Shown: piece after piece, positions 1 to 8,589 of the stretch
Position numbering within the stretch: the first letter of the stretch is position 1
How the letters are laid out: every line of letters starts with the position of its first letter
DNA from: Cryptomeria japonica
Taxonomy: Eukaryota; Streptophyta; Pinopsida; Cupressales; Cupressaceae
Length of the DNA stretch: 28,900 nucleotides
Direction: 5' to 3'
NCBI RefSeq assembly: GCF_030272615.1
Contig: NW_026729183.1
Location: forward strand, 64,001 to 92,900
The notes under the pieces: model-generated
Told to the model about the DNA's origin: nothing
Database searches by the model: none
The model's input: the letters and a program-made list of their open reading frames with translations, nothing else
Made by a program: the position numbers and the translations under genes

Positions 1-1958
1 CAAAGTTTTCACTTGGAATAATAGTATTAGTTACATAGCAGAGAAACTGGACATATTCTTCTTTAAAGGAGACCTTTCTAAATCTTATTTCACAATGAAA
101 TCAGAGATACTTCCTATCTCATGATCAAATCATTTTCCAATTCAGCTCTTGATTGTAGGGGATAGGAAACCAATTAATTGCCCTTTCGAATTTGAGAAAA
201 TGTGGATGAGGGACTCAACTTTTGATTCACTAATTGAGAAATGGTGGAATGAAGAATGTTTAATCGATCAAAACTATTTTGTTTTAGCTCAAAATTGAAA
301 CGAATCAAGCAAAAAATGCTCCTTTGGAATAAAGAAAACTTCTTAAATGTTTTCCAAGAAAAACTCAGAGTAGAAAAAGAAATGGAGATTCTCAATTCAG
401 AAGTTTTAGATTTTGGGATGGATCAAACTAGATTTCATTAGAAGAAAGAGTTATTATAGGGATTTGAAGAAATCCTAGAAAAAGAGGAGATTTCTTGGAG
501 GCAAATATCAAGAGATACCTAGCTTAAAGAAGGGGATATAATTTTGAATTTCTTTCACAAAAACACCAAACAGAGAAGGGCTATTGACAAAATAGTGAGA
601 ATTGAGGATGATCAAGATGCTAGTACTAAAGACTCAATGGAAATCTGAAAAAAATCATAAGCTTATTTCAAAGACATTTTGAATAACTGGGAGGGTTCAA
701 AAGTAGGTCCTCAATAGGAGTTTTTGAGAAACATCCCAAAGATTTTATCAGATGAAAAAAACTTTATGTTCAACAAAATGATATCTTTTCAGGAAGCAGA
801 GAAATCCCTTAACTAGATGAACCCAGACAAATCTCCAGGACCAAATGATTTTCATCATGCTTATTTTAGAGATGCTGACCAATTATTGGTCAAGAGCTTA
901 CATATGCTTTAGAAGCAGAGAGAAATTCAAGTCATTTTTTGAAGGAAATCAATAACACTTTTATAACTTTAATCCCCCAAAAAGAGAAGGCTTCTAATTT
1001 TGGAGATTTCAAACCTATCTCCTTATGCAACACCCTTTATAAGATCTTTTCAAAAAAATTAGCAAATAGATTAAAGGAGGTTCTTCCTAATATCATTTCA
1101 AAAGATCAAACTAGGTTTGTTCCATGGAGACCCATTTTGGATGTAGTGATTATAGCTCAAGAAGACATTCACTCCCTTTAAGTGAATAAGCATCCTTGTA
1201 TGATGATAAAATTGGACATCAGCAAGGCTTATGACATATTGGATTTGAGATTCTTATGCAAGTGTTTGGAAGCCTTTGGCTTCTCAAAAAGCTATATAAA
1301 CCTATTCTTCTATTGTATTTCAACACCTAGATTTTCAATCCTAGTTAATGGGTCTCCATATAGTTTCTTTGAGTCTTCTAGAGGGCTAAGATAGGGATAT
1401 CCAATATCCCCATTCCTTTTCATCATCTTGGTTAAATCATTGGGAAGGGCTTTTCAAAAAGCTCAACTAGTAGGAAGCATTTCATGGATTAGGATTATAA
1501 ATGCAATGGAGGCAATCGAACATCAATAGTTTGCAGATGATACAATAGTGCTTGGTAAAAAAGTAAAGAGAGAAGTAATCAATTTTAAGATCATTTTGAA
1601 TGAATATGCCTCTGCGTCATGTCAAGTGATCAATAAAGATAAATCTTAAATATTTTTCTTCAATGCAAAAAAAATTGAACTTTAGATCCTTGCCCATCTT
1701 AATTTCAAAAAAGGGAGATTGCAATGCATTGATCTTGGTTTGCCTATAGATAAAGGAAAATGAACCAGACAAGTTTGGGACCTGCTAGATCAAAAAATAG
1801 ATAAGAAAATGGACTCATGGAAATCTAAATGCCTCTTTGGGGCAGGTAAAATCATTATGTTGAAAATAGTTCTTTAAGCCATTCCAATATATTTAATGTT
1901 ATGTTTATCATTGTTAGTTGGAGCTAATGACAACCTTATCAAGAAAATGAGATTTTTC
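1..1958 (+). mobile_element. LINE (non-LTR retrotransposon) fragment
   Basis: This is an internal piece of a plant LINE. It enters the window already inside the endonuclease part of ORF2 and ends where the TG of a gypsy LTR begins at 1959. No poly-A tail, 5' end or target duplication is visible, so the element continues to the left and was probably split by the LTR element on the right. Several reading-frame changes and many stops make it the oldest-looking element in the window. Confidence 0.85.
2..1955 (+). pseudogene. LINE ORF2 pseudogene (endonuclease end + reverse transcriptase)
   Basis: An intact ORF2 protein nicks target DNA and copies LINE RNA at the nick. Here 2-300 reads as the end of an APE-type endonuclease (FTWNN, then a DHFPI-like motif seen as SNHFPI after a stop). 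A linker follows. The reverse transcriptase includes a PDKSPGPN-like motif near 818, FKPISLCNTLYKIFSK near 1010, KLDISKAYD near 1210, GYPISPFLF near 1395 and the catalytic FADD at 1530-1541. A later part (WDLLDQKIDKKMDSWKSK, about 1775-1830) matches the region after the LINE polymerase. The frame shifts around 290-300 and again before 939, and stops recur at about 1180, 1394 and 1527. The protein cannot be made. The family call is firm; the subfamily is not determined. Confidence 0.85.
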
Positions 1959-2934
1959 TGTATACACCTAAAAATGGTCTGAAGATAATTAATTGAATAA
2001 GCAATTATTTAATTAATCTCCCTCCTCAATTTAACTGAATTCATCAACAATTTGATTAAAATCCCCCCTTTTCATCCACTTATTAATAAATCTAAGGATT
2101 TACTTAATAGATTAATTTCAATAATCCTCTTTGATTAATTAATTCAAATTAATTAATTCTTCTCCATCAAAATCATTTCTTCCAATTCTCTAATTAATTA
2201 AAACAAATCAAATTTATGATTTGTTGAAATTAATTAGCCTTTTCCTATTAATTGAATTTCTAAATTCAATTCTCCTAACTTTTAACCACCTAACCCAACC
2301 ATTCCTAAACCTAACTCATTCTACCTACCCACATGTTCCCTTTCATCCAACCTCTTCTAGAAGCCTCTTGACACTTGTCACCATAGAGATGACAAATGTT
2401 GCCTTTAATCCAACCTCTTTGCCAACCTCCTCCAATTTAACCATTAATATCTTCAAAATTAATCTTGACCATTGATTCCTACCACCTGACCCCTAGCCTT
2501 GCCAATCCTATAAATAGACCTCATTTTGGAGCACAAAGGGTCCCTAATTTGATCCCATCTTATTTTCATCTTATGCATTGTTACTATAGGCATCTAGCTT
2601 CTAGTTTATCATTTTAGCATTGTTATCATGCTCAATCTTAGCTTAAATCTTAGCTTATTTTCTAGAGAAATCATGAACTCATATAGCTTAATCATGCTAT
2701 CCTTGCTAGATCATGCATCCTCATCATTCAAATCCTCCAACTAAGTGTAGTCAAGTCACTGGAATTTACATAACAAGATCTGAGAGCAAAATTCATACTC
2801 ACATTTACTAGGAGGTGATAGATCGCTTAGTTATGGTTTTGTCTTCCACTGATTCAAATTCATTAACCATGCTTGTAATGATCTATTGAGTGTTTTGTGT
2901 TTATAGGTACAGGTACACTTCATAATACATGACA
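1959..2934 (+). repeat. 5' LTR of the + strand Tat element
   Basis: It starts with TG inside LINE sequence and ends with CA at 2933-2934, three bases before a primer-site-like motif. The start TGTATACACCTAAAAATGG is nearly the same as the start of the - strand LTR at 7789. Length is 976 bp. The first half (1980-2230) is AT-rich with TTAATTAA-like runs, and the second half has a TATA box at 2509-2516. The partner LTR is not in the window, so the ends rest on motif evidence and not on an alignment. Confidence 0.7.
2509..2516 (+). promoter_or_regulatory. TATA box of the + Tat LTR
   Basis: TATAAATA with a GCCAATCC (CCAAT-like) motif just upstream at 2501-2508. The position about 550 bp into a 976-bp LTR fits a U3 promoter, with transcription starting about 30 bp downstream. 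Confidence 0.55.
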
Positions 2935-2937
2935 TTT

Positions 2938-2956
2938 TGGTGCCCACTATGGGGCC
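2938..2956 (+). other. Primer binding site-like motif
   Basis: TGGTGCCCACTATGGGGCC lies three bases after the LTR end. Plant gypsy elements often have TGGCGCCCACCGTGGGGCC-like sequence here, which pairs with the 3' end of a tRNA to prime minus-strand DNA synthesis. I do not assign the tRNA. Confidence 0.55.
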
Positions 2957-3023
2957 GGAATCATCATTTTTGGCCTCTCAATCTTCAACAAAACTCCATC
3001 TCTACCAGGACAGAATAAAAATA

Positions 3024-3193
3024 TCGTACGAGTTGATTTTCCAAATCGTACGAACTCATTTCTTGTTTGGGATGAAACTCCATCTTGACTCGTACTAGCT
3101 CAATCCTGTGTCATACCAGCCAATTTACCTTGTCGTACGAGATCTAAATGCATGTCGTACGAATTACTGGCTGGAAAATCCTGTGTCGTACGA
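3024..3193 (+). repeat. TCGTACGA palindrome cluster 1
   Basis: Exact copies at 3024-3031, 3046-3053, 3133-3140, 3155-3162 and 3186-3193, usually as GTCGTACGAGT. Decayed variants stand at about 3089 (TCGTACTA), 3109 (TCATACCA) and 3251 (TCGTACAA). The motif is its own reverse complement and contains two CpGs. Confidence 0.8.
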
Positions 3194-4305
3194 GTCTATT
3201 TTGGCTGTTATCTGAAATTTAAATTTGTGTTGTTTTGGCCCATAAATAATGTCGTACAAGTTTCTGCCTGTGTTTTTAAAATAAGCTGCATTTTTTAGGG
3301 TTTTTCAATTTTAATCCAATCATTTCTAATGCTAAACCTAATGTTGTTTGTGAGATTTTTGTTAGCCTAACTCTTTTCCGTAGAATGATTTATGAAGATA
3401 TGCTTGTCAAAGACATAATTCAAAACACAAATCAAGACTACTAACAAATTTATTTTGTAGGTTGCCTATGAATTCAACTAAACTTTGTGTATTCATTTAA
3501 GTTTTCTAGGCACACTTCAATTTTGCTAAGGGAAATGAACCATCATGTATTTTGTGTCTTTGATGATAGGAAAGTATGCTCTCACCTTTCTTAGGTGATT
3601 AGAAAGATAGACTCATATTTTTCTTTCATTAGTGCATTTCCTTAGCAGGCCTACCCTCTCGAGGAGCTTAAAAACTCTTAAAGCCATTATGGCCGGTGTG
3701 AGGGGAACGACCTAAGTGGGAATGGCTAACGCCAAGTAATCCAACCCACTATAAAATAAACGTGATTTGATGAAAATCAAGTCAATGGCAATGCTTAGGA
3801 ATAACTCTCTTACGTACCTTTGGGTATATCAAACCTTAGTTTTAAAGGATGGGAGACCTCTTAATTGAGTATTATACCCCGACACACCGAATGGATCCCT
3901 TACTAGTTTCGGTTATATTGGAAGCTACCTGATTCACCTCTGAAAGGGTGATAATCTTTGTGCAAGAAAGATAGTAACTGTCCCAAGACACTTGCCATAT
4001 CCTGCCCCCATTAGTGATTGGAGTTGGATAATACGATGTTGAGAATCCATCGCATGAGACTCAGTGGCCATATTCTGATTAGCTATTGGGTGTGTACCTA
4101 AGTCAGCAAGCAAAGGTTTTCATTCTCAACCACCTTCCTTAGGGTCTAGCGTGCTTGGATTCACTTATCATATCATGTGTTTGTTGTGTATTCATCCCCA
4201 AATTGAAAAATCAGACATCTAAAACTGGAAAACACAAGCAAAACACCAAAATTCACTAAACAAAATTCAGCAAAACATACACATTTTTCATTGCCCTCTT
4301 ATATG

Positions 4306-4455
4306 TCGTACGAGTTATGTCGTACGAAGAAACTATTTTGTCGTATGGTTCATGAAGTTTTATCGTACTAGTCTCTACTCTTTCAAAGAAATTATTTGAT
4401 TTGTTGTATTTTATTGTATATTTTTTCATATGGTTCATGAAATATTGTCGTACGA
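4306..4455 (+). repeat. TCGTACGA palindrome cluster 2
   Basis: Exact copies at 4306-4313, 4320-4327 and 4448-4455, with variants at about 4341 (TCGTATGG) and 4362 (TCGTACTA). This is the same phrase as in the first cluster, about 1.1 kb further from the LTR. Confidence 0.8.
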
Positions 4456-5012
4456 GTCACTATTTTTATCAGTCCAGAGCTCTCTCACTACATGACTTTT
4501 TTAGGTTTTTCATTCTGCTTGATCAATTTGCAGTATTCATAAACACTTGTTATCTATTATTCTGTGCTTGGATTGTCTCCTTGGTTTGCTTGGTCAAGTT
4601 ATCATCCATCAAAATTAGACCCTAGAAGATAAACACCTCAATATTTTCAAGTGCTCACCCTCAACAAGTTCAAGATCTAAAAATCTCAAAGTGCATTATC
4701 ACCTCTTTGATAAACTGATCACTTAAACATAGTTTCTCATCAGGATCAATCATCCTTTATCACGAAATTGAAATGTTTGGTTAGGATAATCTTGTCCCAC
4801 ATCTTAGGATATATCATTCCTACTGGACTTGGTTCTTATCAAATCACCATCATTGCACTCCTAAACCGAAGATCGAAAAACTTGCAAACCTTTAAACACT
4901 TGAATCAACTTTTGGTATCCTATCCTTGTAGTGTATCTACCTTGACAATTGATCACTTACCCAAAACAACTTTTGGACAATCGAATTCTAGCGAAATATC
5001 TAACGCACATGT

Positions 5013-6376
5013 ATGCCCATTCTAACTAGAGCTCAAAGACGAAGAATCACAGAGACTAAAACCGAACCATTGGAAACAATTATAATCATGGAGCATGAAG
5101 ATGAAATACAAGTTGAAGGAGAAATAACAGAACAAAACATCAGAGACATCAAAAAGGATCCTCAATTTGATAAATTTATGCAAAAATTGTTAGAGGAAGA
5201 AAAAGAAAAATATTTCCTAATGTTAGCCAAATATGGTGCTACACTCCCCCAAGATTTTGATACAAACAAATTGACACAAAAGAAAAGTGATTCTCCTCCT
5301 AATAACGAACAATATGAGGACATCTTTGGACTCAAAATGAATGACACGTCAATTCCTCATAACACTAGAACCAATGAAGATACAAGGACTAGGGATGATC
5401 CAAGAAGAGATGGAGATCCTCCTAGAATGCAAAATCAAGGTTATGTGAGAACAAATCATGTTGATAATCCTATCATGACTCTCACACAACAACTACAAAC
5501 AATGCAAACACAAATTCAAGATATGCAAAGAGGAAATGTTAGACGATACTCACTTCAAGAAATCTATCCTTATCCATTCGACCTAAATCTAAACATGATA
5601 CCATTTCCTATAGGTTTTGAAACTCCTAGATATGAAAAATATGATGGAAGCACTGACCCTCAAGATCATATATGGGAATTTTGCACAATGAGTATGGAGT
5701 TTGCACATGAGGATACATACTTAATGAGACTATTTCCGAAAAGATTAACTAGACTAGCTATGGAATGGTTCTCCAAACTTCCATCTGGAACCAGATCATT
5801 TTCAGAGTTGGTGGATAAGTTTGTTTCACAATACTCTTACAACATACAACATGAAGTAACAATGCTAGACCTATGTAACGCCAAACAAAAGAGTGGAGAA
5901 CCTCTCATGACATTTTTACAATGATGGAGACAGTTAGCTTTGCAGTATCCTCGTATAGTGCCAGAGTACGAAAAAATGGACATATTCATCAACAACTTAA
6001 ACGATCAAATGGGTTATTACTTAAAGATGCAAGAAAATCAAAGTTTCGAGAAAATGGTTGATAATGGAATCAGAATGGAAGAAGCCATGATAAAGAAAGG
6101 TGAATTGAAAGTATACATAGAAGGAGTCTATCCTCCTAACAACAACAATAACAATAATCACAATGACAAGCCAAAGTTTTGGAATAGAAATCAAAATGTA
6201 GTTAATGATGGAATAGTACTGTAGCATAGGAAATCGGAAATCATCACAAACAATAGAAACATTAATCATTAGCTCAATCATGAAAGCACATTGCAACAAT
6301 CTATCCTAAACACATTCAATAGAGACATAAAGATAAAACATTCAAAAAGATTATGCAAACCAGATGTAAATCCAAA
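5013..6376 (+). pseudogene. gag: gag pseudogene of the + Tat element
   Basis: Gag forms the particle that packages element RNA. The frame opens with ATG (MPILTRAQRRR), a basic start. It continues through an acidic, Gln-rich linker to a Retrotrans_gag-type domain from about 5610 (PRYEKYDGSTDPQDHIWEF), a Trp/Leu-rich core (LAMEWFSKLPSGTRSFSEL) and a helical end (LNDQMGYYLKMQENQSF). In-frame stops are a TGA at 5922-5924, a TAG at 6222-6224 and a TAG near 6270. Each sits where CGA or CAG would fit, and the reading frame is kept. Homology fades at about 6376, before any zinc-binding motif. The sequence near 6170-6200 resembles the - strand gag (KFWNRNQNVVNDG against RFWYKNKNVTNDG), which shows common descent. 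Confidence 0.85.
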
Positions 6377-6633
6377 TGTTTCCTTCATGTGGCTCCATTG
6401 TTCTTCTTTCCTCTTCAAATAGTTTGATTGTGGATCTCACCTACAAGTGCACATACATGATTGAAAGCAAGTAGGTAAGAAAATTGCTCAAAAGTACTCG
6501 AAGCGTGATTGATTAGAAATTCGATAATCTGATTAGGGGTTTGATTGAAGAAATTCATCCAATTTATAAAAGAATTGGAGAGATGACAAGATTAGCATGA
6601 TTCAATTCAAATGGAAATTGCAAATCAATTATG

Positions 6634-6785
6634 TCAATTATGACAAATTATGACAAATTATGCACTTTCTATGCAAAAATTTGTTGATTGATGATTTATG
6701 ACAAATTATGACAAACTTCTATGTCAAAAATTGATTGATTGTCAATTATGACAAATTATGACAAATTTCTATGTCATTTCCATGA
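6634..6785. repeat. TATGACAAATTATGACAAA repeat
   Basis: Three imperfect copies of roughly 50-58 bp begin near 6634, 6692 and 6742. Each has a doubled ATTATGACAAA followed by a TTCTATG tail. They lie inside the presumed LTR. Confidence 0.7.
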
Positions 6786-7176
6786 ATTTAGGAGAGAAAT
6801 AGGAGGAAAATTGAAATCAGGAATTAGAAAATTAGGAAATTAGAGAATTAAGAATTTAGGAATTAAGAAATTGATAGAAATTAGAAATTAGGTGAATTAA
6901 TTAATAATTTATCATTTATTAATTAATTCACAAAGAGGAATAATTAGCCAATTAAATGAACATTTAATTGTGACAAGAAAACTTTAGGATAAATAAATAA
7001 TTTATTAATCCTAGAGGAAGAAAATGACACACAAGGTTAAATGATGAAATCACGAAACCCTAGAAGATGAATTAGGTCTTGATGAAAGATAATTGACTCG
7101 ATTCGATTTGATTTTGGATTGATAAATGACCAATGTGATAAATGATTTGATTGATAAATGCACCAATTGACGAGGA

Positions 7177-7505
7177 ACAATGACAAATTGATCCAAATTG
7201 ACATAATTGAGACAAACAACGATCGATGACAAATCGATCTCAAAATGACAAGATTGACAAGAGGACAAGAATTGATGACAAAATAGATTGCCAAATGACA
7301 ATATTGAAAATGACCACGATCGATGACAAATTGATCGAAAAATGACAAGATCGAACATGACAACGATCAATGACAAATCGATCATTAAAACGACAAGATT
7401 GAAAATGATAAGGATTGATGATAAATCGATCGTCAAATGACAAGATTGATAAGAGGACAATGATAGATGACAAATCGATCGCAAGATTGACAGGAGGACA
7501 AAACC
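7177..7505. repeat. 48-bp minisatellite with hairpin core
   Basis: The GATGACAAA core (or a close variant) starts at about 7179, 7225, 7274, 7322, 7369, 7417 and 7466, giving spacings of 46-49 bp. The best unit contains GATCGATGACAAATCGATC at 7221-7239, a perfect 7-bp inverted repeat around GACAA. Other units keep this with one or two changes. A weaker copy may lie upstream near 7125. Open frames on the - strand here only echo the repeat. Confidence 0.85.
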
Positions 7506-7789
7506 CTTAATTAGGATTGACAATGTCAAAATAATGACAAATGATCATGTACATTGATGCAATAAGATAAGATCGATTAAAATCATGACTGGAGATTGTT
7601 GTCGACAAGACCAAATTCAAAAGCGAGATAAATGAAGAATGCAGAAGAAAGACTCGATGTTCACAAATGATAAAGACCAAGTGTGTGACATAGGAGAAAA
7701 TGTTAATGTGATGCAAAAACCTAAAATGAGGCAATGCACAAATGTTAAAGTATGACTCCGCAAGCGTTGACCATTTTTAGGTGTCTACA

Positions 7790-7806
7790 TTTTGCCCCTC
7801 TTTGAG
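7790..7806 (-). other. Polypurine tract of the - Tat element
   Basis: On the - strand the sequence AAAGAGGGGCAAAA abuts the LTR start. This is the usual place and form of the plus-strand primer in plant gypsy elements, and it fixes the LTR boundary at 7789. Confidence 0.75.
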
Positions 7807-8063
7807 ACAATGCGATTTTAAGCGTTGTTTCAAAGAACAATAATGAAAATGCCCCAGACAATGACAATGACATGTGCATGCCCCCTCGAGGAATTGGCCG
7901 GAAACATGCAGAAAAGAGGCCAATTGATCGATAAAAATGATAGGATCGAACGGACTGACAATCAGAGTTCAGATGCATGAAGGACAAGCAATTTAAGGTG
8001 CAAAAGACCGTGACCAATATAAGATGGAGAGGGTGCATGTCCATCTATGTACTAACAAAGATC

Positions 8064-8070
8064 TATAAAT
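8064..8070 (+). promoter_or_regulatory. TATA-like box ahead of the antisense PMD gene
   Basis: CTATAAATGAGACC on the + strand, about 525 bp before the PMD start codon. It closely resembles the LTR promoter of the + Tat element (CTATAAATAGACC at 2508-2520). The implied start would be near 8100. Confidence 0.45.
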
Positions 8071-8322
8071 GAGACCAAGAGAGGGAAAATTGCTCATTTG
8101 CACTAGACAAAGAGGAGGATTTGTTGCTTTGGACAAGGACACTTGCAGAGAGATGGCAAACATACCAATGGCGGATCACCTCGGGGAACATGTACATACA
8201 TACAGATGACCGGACGACATAGGAGCAGTGGTATGAATCTCAAAAACTCATGTTGTCAATTTCATGAATTTTGATTGCTTGCGGGACATTGCGGGGCCCA
8301 CAGGGAATGCAGAAAAGGACTC

Positions 8323-8417
8323 CTGCGCTTGTGTAGGGTGAATCCTATGCTTGTGTAGGGTCTTCTATGCTTGTGTAGGGAGACACAGGTGTAGGTTCCT
8401 TGACACAGGCACAATTG
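8323..8417 (+). repeat. Phrase array upstream of the PMD gene
   Basis: Three copies of CTGCGC/CTATGC + TTGTGTAGGG start at 8323, 8345 and 8365. Two copies of the opposite orientation (ACACAGGTGTAGG at 8383, ACACAGGCAC at 8403) follow. The period is 20-22 bp. The meeting of the two orientations near 8370-8392 could fold as a short hairpin. The same phrase stands upstream of gag at 28718-28811. Confidence 0.8.
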
Positions 8418-8589
8418 TGCATTTGAGACTCAATTTTGGTTCGAAACGACATGCAAATGATCCGAAAAGGAGGGATAAGGGTAGGATAGGTCAGATTAGA
8501 TGAAAAATACCTTGATTTGAACATGAAAATGAGGAAATGCAACCCATAGGAGCAAACCCTAATACTGACAAAATGTGCCCCAATTTGTG

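Larger units (their letters stand above)
2957..5012 (+). other. Untranslated leader of the + Tat element
   Basis: About 2 kb without a credible gene. It holds two clusters of TCGTACGA palindromes (3024-3193 and 4306-4455). It also holds a block at 3698-3755 that recurs in the leader of the - strand Tat element (28185-28248), with both copies ending in CTATAAA. Open frames of 60-85 codons here lack family features. Long leaders are normal for Tat-lineage elements. Confidence 0.6.
1959..6376 (+). mobile_element. Ty3/gypsy Tat-lineage element, 5' part (LTR-leader-gag)
   Basis: The order LTR, primer-site-like motif, long leader and gag on the + strand is that of a gypsy element entered from its 5' end. 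It interrupts the LINE at 1958/1959. The first bases of its LTR (TGTATACACCTAAAAATGG) match the LTR start of the larger - strand element at 7789 with one difference. Its gag is related to that element's gag, so both belong to the Tat group as different subfamilies. Protease, RT and integrase are missing in the window: gag stops at about 6376, where the LTR of the - strand element seems to begin. The rest may lie beyond 28900. Confidence 0.75.
6377..7789 (-). repeat. 3' LTR of the - strand Tat element (inner end approximate)
   Basis: On the - strand it opens at 7789 with TGTAGACACCTAAAAATGG, directly after a purine-rich tract. The other end is uncertain. Candidate + strand TG dinucleotides are at 6377 and 6399, giving about 1.39-1.41 kb. 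The left limit is placed where the + strand gag homology ends. The LTR contains two tandem arrays (about 6634-6785 and 7177-7505). A minus-strand TATAAATT at 6561-6568 could be its promoter, but it is far from the LTR start and I give it little weight. Confidence 0.65.

Noticed and set aside
4768-5025. 85-codon open frame just before the + gag
   Set aside because: Overlaps the gag start in another frame, lacks motifs and has no equivalent before the other gag.
7177-7505. CRISPR array
   Set aside because: Units vary, spacers are not unique and the context is a plant LTR. It is a minisatellite.
7050-7529. Long open frames on the - strand with repeated SILSF/DRFVIDR-like peptides
   Set aside because: They are translations of the 48-bp minisatellite in several frames. 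The periodic peptide reflects DNA repeats and has no domain.
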